The position numbers and the translations under genes were made by a program. This document shows, one piece after another, positions 8,356-17,500 of a stretch of 64,000 nucleotides of DNA. The notes beneath the pieces were generated by a model. That model was not told the origin of the DNA, did not search any database, and saw only the letters and a list, made by a program, of their open reading frames with translations. The DNA is from CAIZGX01 sp044239865 (GTDB lineage: Bacteria; Bacteroidota; Bacteroidia; Flavobacteriales_D; Sanyastnellaceae), in the NCBI GenBank assembly GCA_044239865.1, contig JBIIAO010000001.1, positions 186,001-250,000 on the forward strand. Direction: 5' to 3'. Numbering within the stretch: the first letter of the stretch is position 1; each line of letters starts with the position of its first letter.

Positions 8356-9536
8356 AAAGAATAATAACTTTTTTCATTTTTGTAACGATTGCCTTCGGAG
8401 CGAAGGCCACGGTCAATGATCATGTCGGAGATCTTCCGCGCATGTCTCTATTAACCTGTTCTCCAGGAGCAGAATTGTACACCTGTTTTGGACACAGCGC
8501 AATACGTTACACAGATACGTTGAATGGTGAATGGGTAGATTTTGTTTTCAATTACGGGACCTTCGAATTTTCAGATGATTTCTATTTGAAATTCGCAAGA
8601 GGGAAACTGAACTACATGCTAAGCGTTGAGGAATTTGCTGGATTTCAACAGCAGTATTTGTTTGGCGGAAGAGGAATTTTGGAAAACGAATTCAACTTAA
8701 CGGCTCAGCAAATAAGATCCTTGGGGGCATTGCTCATTGAAAATGCAAAAAAAGAAAACAAGTTTTTTCAATACGACTTCTTCTACGACAATTGCGCAAC
8801 GCGTGTTCGAGATATTGTCTTGAAGGCCTTTCCGGAAATTCAACAAAATGAAAAAGTATATTCGTCGAGACCAATATTCAGACACGACATTGATGTCTAT
8901 TTAGCTCATCAATATTGGGCCGATTTCGGAATTGATTTGGTGTTGGGAAAGCCTTGTGATAAAACACCAGAGACCGGACAAACTTCTTTTTTGCCGGATA
9001 GTCTTCAGTCCAACATGATGGCCTGGACATTAAACGGAGAGAAAGTGTTAGGAAGGTCGAACGAGATTCTTCCGGTTGATGATTCGGTTTATGAAAAGAA
9101 ATCACCTTCCGCAAAGCCAATGTTTTATGTCACATTATCGGCCTTGCTCTTTGCAGGCTTTAGTCTTTATCTGGGGTGGAAGAAAAGAGCGTGGAATTTC
9201 TCTGAGCGTTTGTTTTTGGGATTCTTCGCGTTGCTTGGAGTGGTGTTGCTCGTCATGTGGTTCTTAACCGATCACAGCACAACTAAATGGAACTACAATA
9301 TTCTTTGGGCGAATCCTTTGCTATTTAGTCTTGCTTTTGTCCGTCTAGCTTCATTGAAAGCTTGGATTCGGAAATACGCCTTCGTGCAAATGATTTTGTC
9401 GGCTTATGTCCTTTTAGCCGTGTATATTCCAGCAATTGGAATTCAAACATTTCCAGATGAAATAGGGCCTTGGCTTGTTGCTCAATTGATTTTGCTAGTT
9501 CGATTTACCCGAATTACAAAAGCTGTTCAAGGATAG
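8352..9536 (+). CDS. DUF4105 (Lnb N-terminal periplasmic-like) membrane protein
   Basis: The 394-residue protein has a signal peptide (RIITFFIFVTIAFGAKA), a periplasmic DUF4105 domain and then about five C-terminal transmembrane helices (from about residue 258). DUF4105 hallmarks are ELYTCFGHSAIRY, DFVFNYGTFEF and YDFFYDNCATRVRDIV; the Cys/His residues suggest a papain-like fold, although activity in this family is unproven. The start is the ATG overlapping the dapF stop (ATGA). Closely related DUF4105 proteins with the same architecture are widespread in Bacteroidota. Substrate and partner unknown. Confidence 0.85.
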   Translation: MKRIITFFIFVTIAFGAKATVNDHVGDLPRMSLLTCSPGAELYTCFGHSAIRYTDTLNGEWVDFVFNYGTFEFSDDFYLKFARGKLNYMLSVEEFAGFQQQYLFGGRGILENEFNLTAQQIRSLGALLIENAKKENKFFQYDFFYDNCATRVRDIVLKAFPEIQQNEKVYSSRPIFRHDIDVYLAHQYWADFGIDLVLGKPCDKTPETGQTSFLPDSLQSNMMAWTLNGEKVLGRSNEILPVDDSVYEKKSPSAKPMFYVTLSALLFAGFSLYLGWKKRAWNFSERLFLGFFALLGVVLLVMWFLTDHSTTKWNYNILWANPLLFSLAFVRLASLKAWIRKYAFVQMILSAYVLLAVYIPAIGIQTFPDEIGPWLVAQLILLVRFTRITKAVQG

Positions 9537-9538
9537 AT

Positions 9539-9546
9539 TATATTTG
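9539..9546 (+). promoter_or_regulatory. -7 box TATATTTG for the lipoprotein at 9552
   Basis: An exact TAnnTTTG match lies in the 15-base gap after the DUF4105 gene and ends 5 bases before the next ATG, so transcription may restart here. Confidence 0.55.
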
Positions 9547-9551
9547 GTACC

Positions 9552-11114
9552 ATGCACTCGAGAATTTACATAAGTTTAATTGCTTGTATCGCCCTTTTTT
9601 CTTCGTGTAAGAAAGATGAACCCACTACGTGGGAATCGAATTGGGTCGCGCCGGTAGCTCATGGTAGATTAACACTTTCAGATTTAACAGCCGATAATGG
9701 TTATACCGACAATGCGGGTGTATATCATTTGTATTTCGAAAAAATAATTTCAGGTTTTGGGACAAGCGATTTGACACAGATTCCAGATACCAACATCTCT
9801 CAGAAATTTGTTGTGCCTTTAAGCGGAGGGCCTTTTCAAATTCCAGGAAATACCGCAATCATTACACAGAATCAGAATTATTCTGTAGAAACAAACGGCA
9901 CCGGTTTACGCATGGTGAAAGTGAAGTCAGGACAAATGATTGTGCACGTGAAGTCATATGTGAATGCCTACTTGCATCCGAGCTTTACGTTATACAATGT
10001 CTCTGAGGTGTATGGCAACAACACGGAAATTGATTTCGCTTTAACTCCCGGAACCTCAGCCGCTCCGACAGAAGGGTATTACACGGTAGACATGTCGAAC
10101 AAATACGTTGTCCTTTCGGGAACAACAGGATTCGACTACAACAAACTTGCAACGCATCTTGAAATTAGAACAGAGCAAAACACTACGGCTGATCAAAACA
10201 CCATTTACGGTCAAGATTCAGTTAGATTTGAATTGATTATGTCTGATCTCGTTATTGATTACGCTAAAGGTTATTTCGGCAATGATACCTATTCTTTCAA
10301 CGAGACGTTCAGCCTTGCTGAAAGCGCGAACATGCCGACGGGATTGCTAGCGTTGGATCAGGCTTCGTTTGGATTTCATATGACACATAAAATGGGATTC
10401 GATGGTAAGTTGAAGATTGACAACGTCATGGGATTGAATACATACATGAATACCGGTGTTTGGCTGACTGGAGGGAATTTGCTCAATCCATTTTTTATCA
10501 CGCGCTCCATTGATGAAGGAGGAGCCGCTTCTATTTCTAACTACGATATTAATTTGAACGAAGGGAATAGTAACATTACTTCATTTATGGGAAGTTTGCC
10601 ACACGATATTCTTTTCACAGGTAGTTTACAATTGAATCCGTTTGGAAATGTGAGCGACGGAAACGATTTCTTTTACTCGGATCAATTGACCGAAGCGAAG
10701 TTGATTGTTGATGTTCCTTTGCGTTTGGCTGCGAGCGAGCTGACCTTACGCGATACGTTGAATGTGGAAATAACTGCCGATGCGGCGCGCGTGAGTTCTT
10801 TAATCCTAGATATTCAAAACGCCTTTCCAATGGAATGGAAATTAAATTTGATTACTCTATCGGGCGTCGTAATTGCTTCAGATTTGCTTGTGGCGAGTGG
10901 AAATAGTATTGATGCATTTGCACTTCCGACGTCCTCATCGTTACAGATTCCAATTTCAGAATCGCAATGGAACGCCATTAAGTCGGAAGGGAAAATAATC
11001 ATGCAGGTAATTGCGAATACACCTTCTTATCCGCAATTGGTGAACTTATACAATTCATATTTCATAGACGTTCGTGTGAAAGTTGGCGTTGTTCTTAATG
11101 CTGAAGTTCAATGA
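9552..11114 (+). CDS. Large hypothetical lipoprotein
   Basis: This 520-residue protein is exported as a lipoprotein (SLIACIALFSSC, Cys19, followed by KKDEP). The mature part is rich in beta strands and has no motif that I recognise; it begins WESNWVAPVAHGRLTLSDLTADN and ends with a predicted strand FIDVRVKVGVVLNAEV. Its stop overlaps the ATG of the next gene as ATGA, and that gene encodes a probable outer-membrane barrel, so the two products probably work together at the outer membrane. Such lipoprotein plus barrel pairs in Bacteroidota often form surface complexes, but the cargo here is unknown. Confidence 0.7.
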   Translation: MHSRIYISLIACIALFSSCKKDEPTTWESNWVAPVAHGRLTLSDLTADNGYTDNAGVYHLYFEKIISGFGTSDLTQIPDTNISQKFVVPLSGGPFQIPGNTAIITQNQNYSVETNGTGLRMVKVKSGQMIVHVKSYVNAYLHPSFTLYNVSEVYGNNTEIDFALTPGTSAAPTEGYYTVDMSNKYVVLSGTTGFDYNKLATHLEIRTEQNTTADQNTIYGQDSVRFELIMSDLVIDYAKGYFGNDTYSFNETFSLAESANMPTGLLALDQASFGFHMTHKMGFDGKLKIDNVMGLNTYMNTGVWLTGGNLLNPFFITRSIDEGGAASISNYDINLNEGNSNITSFMGSLPHDILFTGSLQLNPFGNVSDGNDFFYSDQLTEAKLIVDVPLRLAASELTLRDTLNVEITADAARVSSLILDIQNAFPMEWKLNLITLSGVVIASDLLVASGNSIDAFALPTSSSLQIPISESQWNAIKSEGKIIMQVIANTPSYPQLVNLYNSYFIDVRVKVGVVLNAEVQ

Positions 11115-12379
11115 AAAAAATAATTTTAGCAATAGCATTCATTCTGCTTGGTGGAATAACATTCGCTCAGACATCTTATCTCTGGTTAACAAAATCAGAC
11201 ACAACAGGAAAAGCTTTTCGAGGAATTTTAGATTTTCAAGGAAGCGGCGCTGCGGGCAGTACATTTTTAACCAAGGAACTTGTTATGCCCTTTGTAGTAG
11301 GAGGCGTTGTTACGGCTGAGTCAAGAGTTTCAGCGCTAGAAGGAATGTCGGATTTGGGAGTGTTTGGCGGAAACGCAAACGCGCGTGCAAGGTATTACGG
11401 AGGAAGAGACAGTTTATTCGGAAGTGAAATGCTCGATTTGTACATTCAAGTTGGAAAAGGATATTTTGGAAGTGGAAGAATTTCGAAAGATGCCTTCGAC
11501 TTAATCAGCAATGGGAATGTCAATTATCAAGGGAGGCGTGTTCCGTTGAGTTCTATTCAAGGAGAAATGCAAGGATTTCAGTCCATTGGTTTTGGAATTT
11601 ACGACAAGCGCACCTTTAGTTCTATTGGAATTTCCATGGTAAATGGATTAACCTATCAGCAATTCAGTTTGTTTCCTCCATCATCTTTTTACACTTCGCA
11701 AAATGCAGATACGCTGCAGCTCGATTACTCCGGAGAGTATATTCATTCCGCAGCGCCAAGACCGAATGGAAATGGAATTGGTTTCAGCATAGACGGAGAA
11801 TACAATTTTGTTCGAGACAGAGGAGAAGACAAAAAAGAAGTGTGGAATACCCTCGGTGTTCGCAATTTGGGATGGGTGAATTGGAACGGACAAAGCGAGG
11901 TGGTTTCTTTTGATTCAACCTTTACTTGGACAGGGGTAGATTTAAACGGAATATTGAATGGCGACTCTTTGCTGAACGGAACTTCAGGATTTGCAGACAC
12001 GTTGATTACTTCATCTCAGAACGTTTCGTTTTGGAGACCACTGCGCGGATCTTTTTATGTGAGATCTGTTTATCGTTGGAATGAAAAGATTCGATTCACT
12101 GCAGGGTTGGAAATGTATGCCGCGCCAATGAAGCCCTTGGCAACCATTGGTTTTATGTATATGCCGAAAAACAACTGCATTGCTTTCATGAATATTTCAA
12201 ACGGCGGATATGGCAATTGGAAATTGGGAATGGGAGTGCAATGGTTAATTGCAAATCAGTTTTATGTTGGAATTCAAACAACGAACGCACCTGGATATTT
12301 TTTCAAAGAGGCAAGAGAAATGAGTGCGTCGCTTCAATTAAGTTATTTATTCAAAACGAAAAAGAAAGAAAATGAATAG
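11111..12379 (+). CDS. DUF5723-like outer-membrane protein
   Basis: The 422-residue product has a signal peptide (KKIILAIAFILLGGITFAQ) and a long series of amphipathic strands, ending in ASLQLSYLF, a typical C-terminal barrel strand. FGGNANARARYYGGRDSLFG and the QSIGFGIYDKRTFSSIGISM block resemble DUF5723 family barrels, though I assign this only by pattern. It is translationally coupled (ATGA) to the upstream lipoprotein and overlaps the start of kdsA by 8 bases. The pair is probably an outer-membrane complex of unknown role; kdsA next to it hints at envelope biogenesis. Confidence 0.6.
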   Translation: MKKIILAIAFILLGGITFAQTSYLWLTKSDTTGKAFRGILDFQGSGAAGSTFLTKELVMPFVVGGVVTAESRVSALEGMSDLGVFGGNANARARYYGGRDSLFGSEMLDLYIQVGKGYFGSGRISKDAFDLISNGNVNYQGRRVPLSSIQGEMQGFQSIGFGIYDKRTFSSIGISMVNGLTYQQFSLFPPSSFYTSQNADTLQLDYSGEYIHSAAPRPNGNGIGFSIDGEYNFVRDRGEDKKEVWNTLGVRNLGWVNWNGQSEVVSFDSTFTWTGVDLNGILNGDSLLNGTSGFADTLITSSQNVSFWRPLRGSFYVRSVYRWNEKIRFTAGLEMYAAPMKPLATIGFMYMPKNNCIAFMNISNGGYGNWKLGMGVQWLIANQFYVGIQTTNAPGYFFKEAREMSASLQLSYLFKTKKKENE

Positions 12380-13181
12380 TGCAGATGTAATGAAGATGGC
12401 GCAGACCAAATCGCTTGTGCTTTTGGCTGGTCCTTGTGTGGTTGAAGGAGAAGATTTGGTAATGGAAGTTGCTGGCCGTGTTAAAGAGATTGCTGATAGA
12501 TTGGGAATGCCTTATGTTTTTAAGGCTTCGTATAGAAAGGCGAATCGCTCTCGTGTAGACTCATTCACGGGGTTAGGAGATCAGATTGGATTAGAGCTTA
12601 TTCAGAAAGTAGGAAAGACATTTGGAATTCCAACGGTTACAGATATTCATGCAGCCGACGAAGCAGCAATGGCGGCGGCCTATGTAGATGTATTGCAGAT
12701 TCCTGCGTTCCTATGTCGACAAACAGATTTGCTTCAAGCAGCAGCTTTAACGGGCAAAGTGGTGAACATTAAAAAAGGACAATTTCTTTCTGCTGAATCC
12801 ATGAAGCACGCGGTGAATAAAGTGAAGGAAGCAGGTAACAACAACGTTTGGTTAACCGAGCGCGGAACTATGTTCGGATATCAAGATTTAGTAGTCGACT
12901 ACCGCGGAATTCCTGTTATGCAAGAATACGCGCCAGCCATTATGGATTGCACGCATTCGCTTCAACAACCGAATCAGAGCAGTGGTGTTACGGGTGGAAA
13001 GCCGGAGTTAATTGGAGTCATTGCTAAAGCCGCCGTTGCGGTGGGATGCGATGGTTTATTTATTGAAACACACCCGAATCCAGCTGTTGCTTTAAGCGAT
13101 GGTGCAAACATGCTTCAGTTAAGTAAACTGGAAGAGTTACTTGAGCAAGTAATGGAAATTCGCGCAGTGATAAAAAAATAA
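12372..13181 (+). CDS. kdsA: 3-deoxy-8-phosphooctulonate synthase (Kdo-8-phosphate synthase)
   Basis: The 269-residue aldolase condenses phosphoenolpyruvate with arabinose 5-phosphate to make Kdo-8-phosphate for LPS. Typical blocks are LLAGPCVVEGEDL, FKASYRKANRS, TDIHAADEA, NIKKGQFLSAESM, LTERGTMFGYQDLVVDYR and CDGLFIETHPNPA. The Cys in AGPCVVE occupies the metal-ligand position of metal-dependent KdsA enzymes. The start at 12372 overlaps the upstream gene by 8 bases; internal Met7 or Met9 are alternatives. It shows that this organism makes Kdo-containing LPS. Confidence 0.96.
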   Translation: MNSADVMKMAQTKSLVLLAGPCVVEGEDLVMEVAGRVKEIADRLGMPYVFKASYRKANRSRVDSFTGLGDQIGLELIQKVGKTFGIPTVTDIHAADEAAMAAAYVDVLQIPAFLCRQTDLLQAAALTGKVVNIKKGQFLSAESMKHAVNKVKEAGNNNVWLTERGTMFGYQDLVVDYRGIPVMQEYAPAIMDCTHSLQQPNQSSGVTGGKPELIGVIAKAAVAVGCDGLFIETHPNPAVALSDGANMLQLSKLEELLEQVMEIRAVIKK

Positions 13182-13184
13182 TTC

Positions 13185-14594
13185 ATGAAGAAATTCGAAT
13201 TCATCTTTTTAGTTGTAACGTTCTTGTGTGTTGGTGCGAGCTTCGCGCAGCCTGCTGTGCACAATTACGGAAGTTTGGGTTCAGATCAATACGCTTCAAT
13301 AGCTGCCCATCCTGCAGGAGGATTTGTTGCTGTTGGAACAACAGGCGGGGAAGTGGGTTCGCAAACCGATGTGTACTTGTCGAAACTCAACGCTTCGCTC
13401 GATTGCGAATGGACGTTTAATATTGGTGGAATTGGAATTGAGCGCGGGAACGATATTGCCGTTGCTGCAGACGGAAGTATTTATTTCTGCGGAATGGTGT
13501 TGAGTAATTCTGTGACGGGTTACAAGAATTTAGTTGCAAAGTTAGATGCAAATGGAACGCTCATGTGGTCGCAAGAATTCGGAGAAGGCGTGTGGGATGA
13601 AGCACGTAATTTAATGATCGATGATTTAGGAAATATATGGGTCGCAACAAATTCATTTTTCCCGTCAGGTGAAGAATTGGTTGTGTTGTATTCTTTGAAT
13701 GAAACGGGCGGAATTTCTGCTCCAATTATTCTTGAGTCTACTGGCATGAATAGCAATGCGGCTCTTGAATACTACAACGGTGAAATTTATGTATTGAATA
13801 ATCATAGCGAAGGTGTAAACGCCTATTACAGCGTGAAGAAGGTAGATGCCTCGGGAAATGTTTTGCAGTTGTTTGAAGTTCCAGGAATAGGGGTGCAAGG
13901 ACACGATCTACAAGTTTGGAGTTACGGTGTTTTTGTTGCTGGAGAATTCTTGAATGGTACCTTCCGCAATCCATATACTTGTGCTTTCAATTTAGATGGA
14001 ACGGTGAATACCGAGACCTATAACGTGTTCAATTTTAACATGTGGTACAATGCTGTACATTCAAACTCGGAAGGCTATACGCTTGCAGGCGAAACAACAG
14101 ACTTTGGATTTGGAGAGCAGGAATGGGTGTTGCACAGAGCCAATGTTTTGGGTCAATATGCCGGAGGAGGAACTGTTGGAACAAATAAGTTTGAAGTGTG
14201 CAAAGATTTGTTTGTAGTGAATGATACTGTTTATTTGGTGGGAAGTTCAAACGGATTTCAGTTGAACAAGCAGCAGCAAGCGACGGTATACAGAAACGAA
14301 TCAGTTGTTCTTTCGGCGTTAGATCCGACTAGCTTTAATAACGATTGTTTCTTCGTGGGTACAGAGGATTTAACAGCTGAAGAAAGCCTTTCCTTTAATT
14401 CAATGGGAAACAATGTTTTTCAGACTTCAACGCAAGTAAATAATCTGAATGTGCAGGTCTACAGCGTTGATGGTAAATTGAACTTCAGTCATTCAGGATC
14501 AAACGAATTCCAAGTGAATGCTTCGCCAGGAATTTATTTCCTCGTTTTTCAATCTGAAAAACAATCAGGCGTTCAGAAAATTAGTATTCGTTAA
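13185..14594 (+). CDS. Type IX secreted beta-propeller-like protein with type A sorting domain
   Basis: The 469-residue protein has a signal peptide (KFEFIFLVVTFLCVGASFAQ), a repeat region of about 45-residue blades (for example HPAGGFVAVGTTGGEVGS and DDLGNIWVATNSFF) and a C-terminal sorting domain ending NLNVQVYSVDGKLNFS...PGIYFLVFQSE...QKISIR. The last element marks export by the type IX system and surface release or anchoring. The blades resemble those of Bacteroidota proteins with delta-60 or SBBP-like repeats. It ends 4 bases into the convergent dnaE gene. Ligand or substrate unknown. Confidence 0.8.
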   Translation: MKKFEFIFLVVTFLCVGASFAQPAVHNYGSLGSDQYASIAAHPAGGFVAVGTTGGEVGSQTDVYLSKLNASLDCEWTFNIGGIGIERGNDIAVAADGSIYFCGMVLSNSVTGYKNLVAKLDANGTLMWSQEFGEGVWDEARNLMIDDLGNIWVATNSFFPSGEELVVLYSLNETGGISAPIILESTGMNSNAALEYYNGEIYVLNNHSEGVNAYYSVKKVDASGNVLQLFEVPGIGVQGHDLQVWSYGVFVAGEFLNGTFRNPYTCAFNLDGTVNTETYNVFNFNMWYNAVHSNSEGYTLAGETTDFGFGEQEWVLHRANVLGQYAGGGTVGTNKFEVCKDLFVVNDTVYLVGSSNGFQLNKQQQATVYRNESVVLSALDPTSFNNDCFFVGTEDLTAEESLSFNSMGNNVFQTSTQVNNLNVQVYSVDGKLNFSHSGSNEFQVNASPGIYFLVFQSEKQSGVQKISIR

Positions 14595-17500
14595 CGCGAA
14601 GAAAGGGAAATTGAGTAAACTCCGGGAATCGCCTCTAGTTCATTTTGAATTTCTTTCGTCACCAAAATTTTATTTCTCTCTGAAGAAGGAAGCACAACGC
14701 GGTCTTCACCATTTTTTAATTCAATGCGAAGCTGCGCGTGTCCGGTGTTTTTCACCAGAAGTTCATCTAGTTTTTCAATGGTTTTTTCTGTAAGAAATTC
14801 CGAGTCAATTCCAATAGTCAAATAACGCCCAAGCTTTTCTTTTACTTCAGCTAAGAGAGATATTTCTGCAATTTGAAATTCAGTTTTTTCTTCCGTGTTT
14901 TGTCCATAGCGACGTTTTTGAAAACGTCCGCGCACATACAAAAAGAAGTTGTCTTGCATATACGCCTTGAAGCTCATATAGTCTTTCCGGAACAAGCGGA
15001 AGTCATGCGAACCTTCCCCGTTTTCCAGGGTGAAGCTTCCATATGGATTGCCTTGCTGCGACATGCGGTGCTGAACGTTTTTCACAATACCTGCAAAAGA
15101 AATTTCGCGTCCGTTGTTGGGCTCAGGATTTTCTAAAGCTTCCATTGAATTCGGATAACAGAAGGCTTCAATCTCCAGCGCGAAATCGTCGAGCGGATGT
15201 CCAGAGATGAACATTCCAACCAAATCTTTTTCTTTTGAAAGTTCGGTGAGGGCATCCCACGGTTCAACTCTCGGAATTGAAGGCGGTTGAATTTGCACGC
15301 CGGAATCTTCTCCGAAAAGTGACGCTTGAGAAGAGTTCTTGCCGTCGCGCGCTGCACGCGCATATTTCACCAACGTGTCTATGAATCCTTCGCCTTTATT
15401 GTCGGTTCCGAAATATGCAGAGCGCGTAATGCCGAATCGGTCGAAGGCTCCGCACATGGCCAAGCTTTCAAGAACACGTTTGTTGGTGGCTTTATCGTCG
15501 ACACGTTCTAAAAAATCGAATACTGTTTCGAACGGTTTGCTTTCTCGCTCGCGTATCATGCTTTCCACAGCATTTTCTCCAACCGCTTTAACGGCGGCCA
15601 AACCAAAGCGAATGGCTCCAGCTTTATTTACTGAAAAAAGAGAAAGCGATTCGTTTACATCTGGAGAAAGAACGGGAATGCGCATGCGCTTGCATTCTTC
15701 CATGAAGAAAGTAACTCCCTTAATATCACTCATGGAATTGCTTAATGTCGCAGCCATAAACTCTGCCGGGTAGTGTGCTTTCAAATACGCCGTTTGATAG
15801 GCGATCCAAGCGTAACAGGTCGAGTGAGATTTGTTGAAGGCGTAACTCGCAAACTTCTCCCAGTCGGTCCAAATCTTTTCAAGCTTATCTGCCGGATGTC
15901 CGTTTGCAATTGCGCCTTCCATGAACAAACTTTTCATCTTGTTGAGTTCTTCAATGAGTTTTTTACCCATTGCTTTACGCAAGACATCGGCCTGACCTTT
16001 CGTGAAGTTAGCAAGTCGTTGCGATAGCAACATCACTTGCTCTTGGTAAACTGTAATTCCGTAGGTCTCTTTCAAGTTGTCTTCCATTTCAGGAAGATCG
16101 TATTCAATTTTTTCGAGTCCGTGTTTACGGCGAATGAATTGCGGGATGTACTCCATCGGACCTGGACGGTACAATGCGTTCATGGCAATTAAGTCGGCGA
16201 ACACGGTAGGTTTCAGGTCGCGCATGTGTTTGCGCATACCTTCACTTTCATATTGGAAAATGGCAACTGTTTCACCGCGTTGGAAAAGCTCGTAGGTCTT
16301 TTCATCGTCGATGGGAATGTTGTCAATGTCAATGTCAATGTTGTGGGAAAGCTTAATGAGTTTGATTGCGTTTTTTATAATGCTTAGGGTCTTCAATCCC
16401 AAGAAATCCATTTTCAAAAGCCCTGCTTTTTCTACAACGGAGTTGTCGAACTGCGTACACCACATGTCGCTGTCTTTCACGGTTGCTACAGGCACGAAGT
16501 TCGTGATGTCCGTAGGGGTAATAATCACGCCGCAGGCGTGAGTTCCCGTGTTGCGAATGGACCCCTCTAAAATTTTCGCCATTCGCAACACTTTACCTTC
16601 CGGTGTTGTGCTCGTCGCAATAAGACGCATGCGCTGCATGCGCTCGAATTCTTCACTCGAGAAGTCGTCTTTCAACTGCTTCTCTTCTTTGTTGAAGATG
16701 TCGGAAAGCGATGCGCGATCGGGAATTAATTTCGTCAATTGTTCCGACTCGCCAATAGATAAGTCGAACACACGCGCAGCGTCCTTTACAGCCGACTTCG
16801 CGGCCATTGTACCGTAGGTAATGATTTGCGCAACTGCGTTGCGCGAATATTTATTTCGTACGTACTCAATAACTTTTTCTCGTCCTTCGTCCTCGAAGTC
16901 GATGTCCATATCGGGCATCGATATACGATCCGGATTCAAGAAACGCTCAAAGAGGAGGTCGTATTTGATCGGATCCACATCGGTAATCCGAAGACAATAC
17001 GCAACGGCCGATCCCGCCGCGGAACCACGTCCGGGCCCCACAGAAACATCCATCTTTCGCGCTTCGTTGCAGAAGTCCTCAACAATAAGCAAGTATCCGG
17101 GATAACCAGCTTTCTCAATTACCGAAAGCTCGAATTGCAATCGCTCACGAATAGAATCATCAAAATCGCCGTAACGATAAGTCGCACCTTTAAAGGCCAA
17201 GTGCTCGAGATAAGCCGACTGTTCCGCAATGGTCTTTAACTTTTCTTTCTCTTGCGCAATGCGCTCCTCATCATATCCGTCTGCTATCCACTTTTCATTG
17301 CGCTGTGAAATCAAGCGTTCGAGAGATGAAACAATTTCAGTTTGATAATCCGAAATGAACGATTCTTCAATATCGAATTTCGGAAGTAAGATTTCTCTGT
17401 CGAGTTTATAGCCATCGCATTTGTCTGCTATTTCAATCGTAGTCTCAAGAGCTCCTGGATAAGCAGAGAAGGCTTGCGCCATTTCTTGCGCATCTTTCAA

